From Thermoanaerobaculia bacterium (lineage in GTDB: Bacteria > Acidobacteriota > Thermoanaerobaculia > Multivoradales > JAHZIX01): a DNA stretch of 64,000 nucleotides. Positions 51,372-57,607 of this stretch are shown in pieces; within the stretch, counting starts at the first letter, position 1, and each line of letters opens with the position of its first letter. The stretch is from assembly GCA_027069135.1 (NCBI GenBank), contig JALXFE010000539.1:34815-98814 (forward strand), given 5' to 3'. A program made the translations under genes and the position numbers. The notes below the pieces were generated by a model. That model did no database searches, was not told the origin of the DNA, and saw nothing but the letters and a program-made list of their open reading frames with translations.

Positions 51372-53949
51372 GCGCTGGCAAGATCTAGAAGACCTCTTTC
51401 TCGCGTTGCGGGAGCTGCCGACGGCGGAGCGAGAGGCTTCGTTACAGAAGGTCTCTGAGACGGATCCGGAGTTGGCTTACGAGGTCGCCTCGCTGCTTTC
51501 GGCAGAGCATCGTGCTGGGGGCTTTCTCTCAAGAGAGAGGGGGTTCGAGGTCGTGGGAGACGAGATCACCGCTGGCGACGGTGAGTCTCCTCCTCCGGCT
51601 GTGTCGGAAGGCCGGTCCCCGGGGGTCGGCACGGAGCTCTCGCCGGGAGATCACCTGGGCCCTTACCGCATCCTGGGCGAGCTTGGACATGGCGGCATGT
51701 CGATCGTCTACCTCGGCGAGCGCTGCGATGGGGCCTACCAGCAGCAGGTTGCCGTCAAAGTGATCCGCGGCGCCGGCACCGCGCCCGGCGCTGCAGCGAG
51801 GTTCCAGGCGGAACGTCAGATCCTCGCCTCCTTGGACCACCCCAATATCGCCCAGCTTCTCGACGGTGGCACCACCGCCGGGGGAGACCCCTACCTGGTC
51901 CTGGAGTTGATCGATGGGGAGCCCGTCGATGCCTTCTGTGCTCACCGGCGGCTGTCGATCCGCGACCGGTTGAAGCTCTTCTTGAAGGTCTTAGCAGCGG
52001 TCGCGGCGGCTCATCGGAGCCTCGTCGTACATCGCGATCTGAAACCCGGCAACATCCTCGTTGCTGGGGACGGAGAGCCAAAGCTGCTGGATTTCGGCAT
52101 CGCCAAGCTCCTGGAACCGGATCGTCTACCGGTTTCGGCTCCCACCACCGCTGCCTGGGTACGACTTTTGACCCCACGCTACGCGAGCCCGGAGCAGCTG
52201 CGGGGGGAGCGGGTGACGACGGCCATGGATATTTTCGCGCTGGGGGTCCTGCTCTACGAGCTCCTGGCCGGCGGATCACCCTGGCCCGCGGACGCTGAAC
52301 TCGAGTCTCTGGCCGAGATGCGGTCGACGACGGTGCCGCAGCCACCGAGCGTTCATTTTTCGGGCAAGACTGCCGACCGCCGCCTCCAGGCGCAGGAGAT
52401 CGCGGAAGGCCGCGGCGATCCTCCGGATGCCCTGCGGAAGCAGATTGCCGGAGACCTGGATGCCGTCGTCCTGAGGGCCTTGGAGCCAGATCCGAATCGG
52501 CGTTACGGATCGATCGAGCTCTTTGGTGAAGATATTCGGCGATACCTGACGGGTTTTCCCGTCCACGCCCGGCACGCCGGCTGGATCTACCGCACCCGCC
52601 GATTCCTCGGCCGTCACCGCGGGGCCGCAGCAATCACCGGGCTGTTATTGGCCCTTGTCCTGGCCCTCGCCGTGGCCGAGCGCCTTCAGAGTCGAAAGGT
52701 GGCTGCAGAAAGGGACGAAGCTTTGGCCGCCCGCCAGCGTTCAGAAGAGGTGGTTCAATTCCTCCAGGATGTCTTCCGGGTCGCGATGGAAGGGGAGGAC
52801 TTGACGGTCCGTCAGGCAGTCTCCCGCAGTGCCGCCGCTCTCGATACAAAGCTCCTGGATCAACCCCGAGTGCGGGCCGATCTATTGGAGGTGATCGGCA
52901 ATATCTACCGCCATTTGGGGGTCTACGACGAAGCGGAACGCCAGCTCGAGAAGGCCCTGACGATCCGCCGGCAGCTCTTCGGCGAAGATTCCATTCCGGT
53001 AGCCCGAATCCATGCGGCCCTGGGCCCGGTACAAGCTTGGCAGAACCGCCTCGAGGAAGGGGAGCAGGAAGCTCGCCGGGCCGTTGCGATCCTGGATGGC
53101 CAAGATCGTCAGGATCCTCGGCTCATGACCGCCCTGCTCAACGAGCTCGTCGGGCTGCTTTGCCTGCGAGGAGATTTTTCCAGTGCCGAAGAACCTTCGA
53201 AGCGGGCCGCCCAGCTGGCTGCCGAATCGTTGGAGGATCGGGACGTGGAGAAGGCGCGAGCCCTGGCCAGTCGAGCCCGCGTGCTGACCCGTACGGGGCG
53301 AAACGGGGAAGCCCTGGCCCTCCATCGGGAAGCTCTGCACTTGCAGCGAGAGAGCCAGGGGCCGCAGCATCCGGAGGTCGCGACCCTGCTCAACAACCTC
53401 GCCCGGGCCTATCTCGAGGAAGATCAGCCGGAGGAGGCGCGGGAGCGCTTCGAAGAGGCCCTGGAGCTTCAGCGGAAGCTCCAGGGGGAGAAGAGTCCCG
53501 ACATCGCCCGCCTGCTCAAGAATCTTGCGGATCTCCATCTCCGCCTCGGAGATCTGCCCGCTGCCGAGGTGTCCTACCGAGAGAGTCTCGAGATGATCGA
53601 AGAGACCTTCGGGGCGAGTCATTACGCAATCCTGGTGAATCTGGCCGGGTTGGCCTCCGTTCGACTGCGGCAGGGAGATGCTCCGGGGGCGGAAGCCTTG
53701 CTCCGAGCTTGGCTCAGCGAGTACGGCCCGACCCTCGGCAGCACCTACTACCGTGGCCTCGGAGACACGGTCCTGGGCGAGGCCTTGACGGCTCAGGGAC
53801 GATTGGCTGAAGCCGAGCCTCTGTTGCTCAGCAGCTATCGAGCCATCCTGGAGCATCAGGGCCCGGGATCTTCGAAGACCCGAGCTGCCCATCGGCGCCT
53901 CGTAGAGCTCTATTCCGCCTGGGGCAAACCCCTTCCTTCTTCCCTTTGA
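51364..53949 (+). CDS. Transmembrane Ser/Thr protein kinase with C-terminal TPR array (cassette 1)
   Basis: An 861-residue receptor-like kinase. After a ~95-residue N-terminal helical segment comes a complete kinase domain (~95-400). It has a glycine loop GELGHGGMS, VAVKV with the ATP-binding Lys, catalytic HRDLKPGN at 222-229, DFG near 244 and an SPE in place of APE. One membrane helix lies at ~420-439, followed by a short coiled segment and a long TPR array (~500-850) predicted to face the periplasm. The start is GTG 51364: the paralogue at 57597 begins with the same (M/V)SxERW sequence at the same overlap with its sigma gene. The periplasmic TPRs probably sense a ligand or protein, with the sigma factor or other proteins as kinase targets; this is inference. 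Confidence 0.92.
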   Translation: MSERWQDLEDLFLALRELPTAEREASLQKVSETDPELAYEVASLLSAEHRAGGFLSRERGFEVVGDEITAGDGESPPPAVSEGRSPGVGTELSPGDHLGPYRILGELGHGGMSIVYLGERCDGAYQQQVAVKVIRGAGTAPGAAARFQAERQILASLDHPNIAQLLDGGTTAGGDPYLVLELIDGEPVDAFCAHRRLSIRDRLKLFLKVLAAVAAAHRSLVVHRDLKPGNILVAGDGEPKLLDFGIAKLLEPDRLPVSAPTTAAWVRLLTPRYASPEQLRGERVTTAMDIFALGVLLYELLAGGSPWPADAELESLAEMRSTTVPQPPSVHFSGKTADRRLQAQEIAEGRGDPPDALRKQIAGDLDAVVLRALEPDPNRRYGSIELFGEDIRRYLTGFPVHARHAGWIYRTRRFLGRHRGAAAITGLLLALVLALAVAERLQSRKVAAERDEALAARQRSEEVVQFLQDVFRVAMEGEDLTVRQAVSRSAAALDTKLLDQPRVRADLLEVIGNIYRHLGVYDEAERQLEKALTIRRQLFGEDSIPVARIHAALGPVQAWQNRLEEGEQEARRAVAILDGQDRQDPRLMTALLNELVGLLCLRGDFSSAEEPSKRAAQLAAESLEDRDVEKARALASRARVLTRTGRNGEALALHREALHLQRESQGPQHPEVATLLNNLARAYLEEDQPEEARERFEEALELQRKLQGEKSPDIARLLKNLADLHLRLGDLPAAEVSYRESLEMIEETFGASHYAILVNLAGLASVRLRQGDAPGAEALLRAWLSEYGPTLGSTYYRGLGDTVLGEALTAQGRLAEAEPLLLSSYRAILEHQGPGSSKTRAAHRRLVELYSAWGKPLPSSL

Positions 53950-53991
53950 TCTCTTAGAAGAACCATTTGAGAGACTAAATCGGGCTCGAAT

Positions 53992-54009
53992 GCGTCGGTT
54001 TTTCGACGC
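53992..54009 (+). other. Perfect hairpin between the kinase and thioredoxin-like genes
   Basis: GCGTCG (53992-53997) pairs with CGACGC (54004-54009) around a T-rich 6-base loop, about 40 bases after the kinase stop. No T-run follows the stem, so a terminator role is doubtful; it may set the 5' end of the next transcript or act as an operator. Confidence 0.4.
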
Positions 54010-54065
54010 TTCTCGCGTTATCGGGACAAGCAGGTTCCTATCGAGGTCCTAAAGGGAGGGATTTG

Positions 54066-54638
54066 ATGTCCAAGCTGAACAGCTCGAGTTATGGGATAGC
54101 CCTACATTTGCTTCTGGTCGCCCTGGCCGTCGCCACGTTTCTGCTGGCCCGGGAGAATCGGCAATTCCACGCTGCGTTCTCCGGCGAGCCCCCGGAGCCG
54201 CTCCTCGTCGCCGGGGCGAGGTTCTCCGGGTACCAGTTCTCGGATCTTGACGGTGAGCCTCAGAGGCTGGAGTTTTCCGATGCCAGCGGTCGGGATCATG
54301 TGCTCTTTTTCTTCACCACTACCTGCCCGGTCTGTGCCGAGACCCAACCCGTTTGGAAGGCCCTCTACGAAAGCTTGAACGGTGAGGCCGAAATCCTCGC
54401 GGTGAGCTTCGATCCACCGGAGGTGACACGGGCCTACAAAGACCGAATGGAGCTCCCATTCCCGGTCCTCGTGGTCCCGAACCCCAACGCCTTCGCCGAG
54501 CAATTCCGGCTCACCGCTGTACCGTTCACGGTTCAGATCGCTTCCGACGGCGAGGTCCGCAATTCCTGGCTCGGCCCCCTTTCGGACGAGGACGTTCGCA
54601 ACATCGTGTCGGTTTTCTCCATCGCCTCCGGCGGTTGA
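54066..54638 (+). CDS. Membrane-tethered thioredoxin-like protein (TlpA/ResA type)
   Basis: A 190-residue protein with an uncleaved N-terminal membrane helix (~8-26) and a thioredoxin fold of the AhpC/TSA-TlpA class facing the periplasm. The active site is CPVC (near residues 90-93, in FFTTTCPVCAETQP), and the cis-proline region is AVPFTVQI near 158. Such proteins reduce or exchange disulfides in secreted proteins. It lies directly upstream of two small cysteine-rich secreted proteins, which are obvious candidate substrates. The ATG at 54066 follows GGGAGGG; the TTG one codon earlier is an alternative. There is no counterpart in the second kinase cassette. Confidence 0.85.
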   Translation: MSKLNSSSYGIALHLLLVALAVATFLLARENRQFHAAFSGEPPEPLLVAGARFSGYQFSDLDGEPQRLEFSDASGRDHVLFFFTTTCPVCAETQPVWKALYESLNGEAEILAVSFDPPEVTRAYKDRMELPFPVLVVPNPNAFAEQFRLTAVPFTVQIASDGEVRNSWLGPLSDEDVRNIVSVFSIASGG

Positions 54639-54703
54639 GGCCTCCGGCTCGTTCGTAACCGCCGATACCCAACCACCTCTCGCCTTTTCCTAGGAGGAAG
54701 ATC

Positions 54704-54973
54704 TTGAAGAAATTTGGACGAATAGCATTTTCGATCGCAGTCACCTTGGCTCTCGCCTTTGGGGTTCACGCTCTCTTCGGTCCGACGGCGGAGGCTCAGC
54801 AGCGTACGTGCCCTGCTCAGCGGTGCCTCGATGAGCCGAGCTTTCTGCGATGTGACGGCCCGTGCAACCGTCGTGGAACCTACACTCCGACCTGCGCCTT
54901 CCGCCAGATCATCCCGGGGAGATGGCGCAACATGCCGGTCGCCTGCTATGGAGATTGTGAGGGTTACTTCTAA
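54704..54973 (+). CDS. Small secreted protein with seven cysteines
   Basis: This 89-residue protein has a clear signal peptide (MKKF..., hydrophobic ~6-24, cleavage near AEA/QQ at ~31-33). It leaves a mature peptide of about 57 residues with seven Cys: CPAQRC, CDGPC, then three single Cys toward the C-terminus. It has no known domain that I can name. The start is TTG with a strong TAGGAGGA 7-8 bases upstream. The mature part is basic in the middle (NRRGTY, GRWRN). The gene lies between the thioredoxin-like gene and a second small secreted protein and is followed at once by two RNA hairpins. An odd Cys number suggests either one free thiol or disulfide pairing with a partner. Confidence 0.7.
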   Translation: MKKFGRIAFSIAVTLALAFGVHALFGPTAEAQQRTCPAQRCLDEPSFLRCDGPCNRRGTYTPTCAFRQIIPGRWRNMPVACYGDCEGYF

Positions 54974-54981
54974 TCCTTGAT

Positions 54982-55054
54982 GCGCCGCCTTGAGCGGTGC
55001 TCCATCATTACGCTCGATGCCGTCCGGATTGACCAAACCGTGGCGGCATCGAGC
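54982..55054 (+). promoter_or_regulatory. Two consecutive hairpins ahead of a small secreted-protein gene
   Basis: Hairpin 1: GCGCCGC (54982-54988) pairs with GCGGTGC (54994-55000) around CTTGA, with one G-U pair. Hairpin 2: GCTCGATGCCG (55012-55022) pairs perfectly over 11 bp with CGGCATCGAGC (55044-55054) around a 21-base loop. The second ends 25 bases before the ATG at 55080. They may attenuate, stabilise or process the mRNA between the two small genes; no T-run follows either. Confidence 0.6.
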
Positions 55055-55079
55055 AAACTTCCTTGGAGGGTTTTCGACA

Positions 55080-55367
55080 ATGAAAAGAAAAGTGGCTCTC
55101 ATTTCGGCCCTTATTCCTCTGGCGGCTTTGGGGATCTTGGTTGCCGCGAGTACCGACGCCACCGCCAAACCTCCCTCTCAACCGGTTCCTACGCCCGGAG
55201 TTTGGCTCCATAACGGCCAGGACGTTTGTGGGCCGGGCCAGATCTGTGCCGACTGGTTCACCATGCCCGGAGGCGTGCGCATCACGAATTGCTGTATTCC
55301 GGAAGCCCTGGAGGGTAGCCAGGACTACCAGGCTTGCCCGCGATTCCGAGAGACTCACCGGCTCTAG
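55080..55367 (+). CDS. Small secreted cysteine protein, CCIP family, copy 1
   Basis: A 95-residue protein with a signal peptide (hydrophobic ~5-22, cleavage near ATA/KP at ~29). The mature part of about 65 residues starts Pro-rich and carries CGPGQIC, then a Trp, then NCCIP and a last Cys in QAC: five cysteines. The same pattern (CGxGxIC, W, CCIP, AC) is found in the protein at 60210, so the two are paralogues even though the rest differs. I know no described family with this pattern. The ATG at 55080 has GGAGGG about 9 bases upstream; the in-frame codons upstream overlap the hairpin region and look non-coding. Possible roles are an envelope ligand for the TPR kinase, a small bacteriocin-like peptide or a metal-binding peptide; none is shown. 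Confidence 0.7.
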   Translation: MKRKVALISALIPLAALGILVAASTDATAKPPSQPVPTPGVWLHNGQDVCGPGQICADWFTMPGGVRITNCCIPEALEGSQDYQACPRFRETHRL

Positions 55368-55810
55368 ATAAGAAAGTCATGATCTCCTGGCGCGGGAAAT
55401 CAAAGTCTATTAGGGTTGGCGACTTGGATCACGGATTCAATTTCTGACTCCAGCGAAAAGATGATTCGCCAGTCATCGACACAGAGCCGGGAAAAGTCAT
55501 TCTTCGACCCCTTCAAGTGTCTTAACAGCCCGTGGCAAAAGTCGAACCGCGCTGCGAGCGGTTCTATTCGACCGAATCTTCGTTGTCAAACCTCGATGAT
55601 TCTATGAATCATCTGCGGTTTTCCGCCTTGATTCGGCTCGAATACTCCTCGCTCTCGCTAGCGCCTGACTTCTGCCACGGGCTGTAAACCCCCGCTTTCT
55701 TGTCATCGGTCGAATTGGATCCATGTATTGGTCCGCGGTGACAACCCCGAGAGACGGACAGGTACGGCTCATCTCCGTCCGAAGGTCCCGGCGAGAGGAG
55801 GTTGAGATCT
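55368..55810. other. 443-base gap holding a decayed toxin gene
   Basis: No intact gene is supported here. The region is noticeably lower in GC than its neighbours between about 55400 and 55620. Its only recognisable content is the - strand RelE/ParE-like remnant at 55400-55585. The remaining ~225 bases before the antitoxin gene show no motif I can name apart from the antitoxin ribosome-binding site. Confidence 0.6.
55400..55585 (-). pseudogene. RelE/ParE-superfamily toxin remnant, N-terminus missing
   Basis: On the - strand, 61 codons stay open between stop codons at 55586-55588 and 55400-55402. They read like the C-terminal two thirds of a RelE/ParE toxin: RRFGRIEPLA, then HLKGS, then RLCVDDWRIIFSLES, close to the family pattern LKG...YRLRVGDWRVIF. 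The residues before the QRRF segment are cut by an in-frame TGA, with only eight codons back to an ATG at 55610-55612. There is no usable start inside the conserved part. Intact family members have 85-95 residues, so this is most likely a broken gene. It faces the intact antitoxin-like gene at 55811. Confidence 0.6.
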
Positions 55811-56083
55811 ATGAAGGCTAGCGAGTTCGACCGCAGGTTCGATGAGGGGGAGAGCGTCACCGATCTCCTCGATCTTTCCAAAGCGCGCCGGCCCGAGGAG
55901 CAGCAGCGGCGGGTCAATGTCGACTTCCCGGTCTGGATGATCCGGTCTCTGGATCGAGAGGCGAAGGGCCTCGGGGTCACGCGGCAATCGATCATCAAGA
56001 TCTGGATCGCCGAACGGTTGGAAAGAAGAGCTTCCGGATCTCCTGCGGCCCCTCTCTGCGAAGCTGCGGAAGCACCGGAATAG
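55811..56083 (+). CDS. CopG/BrnA-type antitoxin, orphan
   Basis: This 90-residue DNA-binding protein resembles antitoxins of the BrnA/CopG ribbon-helix-helix group. Typical family features are MKASEFDRRFDEGE at the N-terminus, DLSKARRP, the beta-strand RRVNVDFP, and the two helices WMIRSLDREAKGLG and SIIKIWIAERLE. Such proteins dimerise, neutralise a small RNase toxin and repress their own operon. The ATG is preceded by GAGAGGAGG; a TTG three codons upstream is possible. No BrnT-like toxin lies next to it; only a decayed RelE-like toxin on the other strand was found. It may be a solitary repressor, and the 9-bp inverted repeat just downstream could be a binding site for it. Confidence 0.8.
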   Translation: MKASEFDRRFDEGESVTDLLDLSKARRPEEQQRRVNVDFPVWMIRSLDREAKGLGVTRQSIIKIWIAERLERRASGSPAAPLCEAAEAPE

Positions 56084-56100
56084 GGGAATCGTTAGAATGA

Positions 56101-56130
56101 CGCGAGCCTTTAGAACGACCCAGGCTCGCG
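56101..56130 (+). promoter_or_regulatory. 9-bp perfect inverted repeat upstream of the ParA gene
   Basis: CGCGAGCCT (56101-56109) is repeated inverted as AGGCTCGCG (56122-56130) with 12 bases between. It ends immediately before the GGGAG ribosome-binding site and 9 bases before the TTG start. It could be an operator for the CopG-like protein or ParA, or an mRNA hairpin that limits access to the ribosome-binding site. Confidence 0.6.
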
Positions 56131-56139
56131 GGGAGAACG

Positions 56140-56931
56140 TTGGCGGCGAGAGTCATTGCCTTGATCAGCAAGAAGGGGGGCGTGGGCAAGACGACGTCGG
56201 CGGTGAACCTTGCCGCGGCCTTCGTCGAGACCGGAGGTCGCGCTCTGCTCGTCGATCTCGATCCCCAAGCTAGCGCGTCTCTCTCGTTGGGGATTCGCCG
56301 CGGCGATCTGGCTCCCTCCGCGGCGGACCTTCTCCTGCGGCGAAAGACGTTGGCGGACGTCATTCGCCCGTCGTCCACACCGGGCTTGGACCTGATCACC
56401 GGATCCGTCGACCTGGCCAGCCTGGAGTCCGAACTCGGCTTCGAGCGCTCCCAGGAGATGCGCTTGGCAGGCCAGCTACGAACTTCTCGGCTGGACGACT
56501 ACGGCGCGGTCTTCATCGATTGTCCCCCTTCCTTTGCGTTGCTCTCCCGCAACGCCATCGCCGCTTGCCACGGGTACGTGATCCCGACCGTTCCCCATTT
56601 CCTGGCCGTCGAGGGAATCCGCAGCCTGGTGGACTCCATCGACCGGCTCCGCCACCGTTGCCAGAGCGGTGGGCCGCTTCTGGGAATCCTCCCTACGATG
56701 GTGGATTTTCGAACCCGTCTGGCTCAGGAAACTCTGGGTGAGATTCGCGCGGAGTTCGGCGGCGAGGTCTTTGCGGTGTCCATCCGGGTCAATATTCGCA
56801 TTGCCGAGGCCCCGGGGTCAGGGCAGACCATCTTCGAATACGACCCCCAGGCCACCGGTGCCGGAGCTTATCGTCTGGCCGCCGAAGAGCTGATGATGCG
56901 TTTCGAGGATCTGGGCTTGTCGACCGCCTAG
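56140..56931 (+). CDS. ParA/Soj-like ATPase, orphan
   Basis: A 263-residue P-loop ATPase of the ParA/MinD family. The deviant Walker A motif KKGGVGKTT is at ~9-18, DLDPQASAS near 40 is the Walker A' region, and FIDCPPS near 126 is Walker B. Membrane and nucleoid partitioning ATPases of this family move plasmids, chromosomes or protein clusters. No ParB gene or parS-like sequence is visible beside it. The start is TTG 56140 with GGGGAG about 5 bases upstream, matching the family's short N-terminus before the P-loop. It sits between a toxin-antitoxin remnant and a sigma-kinase cassette. This could be the trace of an integrated plasmid or island, or a cargo-positioning ATPase; neither is proven. 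Confidence 0.88.
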   Translation: MAARVIALISKKGGVGKTTSAVNLAAAFVETGGRALLVDLDPQASASLSLGIRRGDLAPSAADLLLRRKTLADVIRPSSTPGLDLITGSVDLASLESELGFERSQEMRLAGQLRTSRLDDYGAVFIDCPPSFALLSRNAIAACHGYVIPTVPHFLAVEGIRSLVDSIDRLRHRCQSGGPLLGILPTMVDFRTRLAQETLGEIRAEFGGEVFAVSIRVNIRIAEAPGSGQTIFEYDPQATGAGAYRLAAEELMMRFEDLGLSTA

Positions 56932-56967
56932 GAATCTTCCCCCAGCCCTTGGCCGAAGGCGCTGGTA

Positions 56968-56991
56968 ATCTCTGCGATCGAGTCGCGAGAT
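56968..56991 (+). promoter_or_regulatory. Bulged hairpin in the leader of the second sigma gene
   Basis: ATCTC-T-GCGA (56968-56977) pairs with TCGC-GAGAT (56983-56991) as 9 bp with one bulged T and a 5-base loop. It lies 16 bases before the ATG of the ECF sigma gene, just ahead of GGGAGG, so it could affect translation or be a protein-binding site. Confidence 0.45.
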
Positions 56992-57007
56992 TGCATGGGA
57001 GGCGGCG

Positions 57008-57607
57008 ATGGTGGATAGGACGACGCCGGAGAGAGGTTCGGGGACGATCACCGTGCTCCTGGCGCAGTGGGCGGCGGGGGATAGAAGGGCGTTGGAAGAG
57101 CTGTTGGAGCAGCTGATCCGGGAGCTCGAGAGGTTGGCTCGACACCACCTGCGAAGGGAGAGGGCCGGCCATACCCTCAATACGGGAGCCTTGGTCAACG
57201 AGGCCTTTCTGCGGCTGGTGGGGCAGGGCCAGGCGCATTGGAAGGACCGTTTTCACTTCATGTCCGTGGCGAGTCTGGCCATGCGGCGGATCCTGGTGGA
57301 TTATTCCCGTCGCCACGGGGCGGTCAAGCGGGGTGGCGAGGCGATGGTGGTTTTCCTCGATGCCGTGGGGGAGATCCCGATTCCTGAGACGCCGGATCTA
57401 CAGCTCCTGGACGAAGCTCTGAAGATTCTCGGGGACAAAGATCCCGAAGGTTGTCGCCTGGTGGAGCTGCGGTTCTTCGGCGGTTTTCGACGCGAGGAGA
57501 TCGCCCGGGCCTTAGGTGTCGGTCCGGCTACCGTAGATCGCCGCTGGCGGGCTCTGCGCGCCTGGCTCCACGGTTACCTGGTCAAGGGGGAGCGACATGT
57601 CCTCTGA
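57008..57607 (+). CDS. ECF-type RNA polymerase sigma factor (cassette 2)
   Basis: A 199-residue paralogue of the sigma factor at 50787. Region 2 includes HTLNTGALVNEAFLRL and the region-4 helix-turn-helix includes REEIARALGVGPATVDRRW. Both proteins share the same length, ends and layout, but they differ enough to be old duplicates rather than recent copies. The ATG follows GGGAGG at a 5-base spacing. The stop codon lies inside the kinase gene, which starts 11 bases earlier, so the pair is translationally coupled as in cassette 1. No anti-sigma factor is nearby, so control by the adjacent kinase is a reasonable guess. Confidence 0.9.
   Translation: MVDRTTPERGSGTITVLLAQWAAGDRRALEELLEQLIRELERLARHHLRRERAGHTLNTGALVNEAFLRLVGQGQAHWKDRFHFMSVASLAMRRILVDYSRRHGAVKRGGEAMVVFLDAVGEIPIPETPDLQLLDEALKILGDKDPEGCRLVELRFFGGFRREEIARALGVGPATVDRRWRALRAWLHGYLVKGERHVL

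Noticed and set aside
55416..55607. 63-codon + strand frame in the gap before the antitoxin
   Set aside because: It is the complement of the RelE-like remnant, has no ribosome-binding site and resembles no protein.
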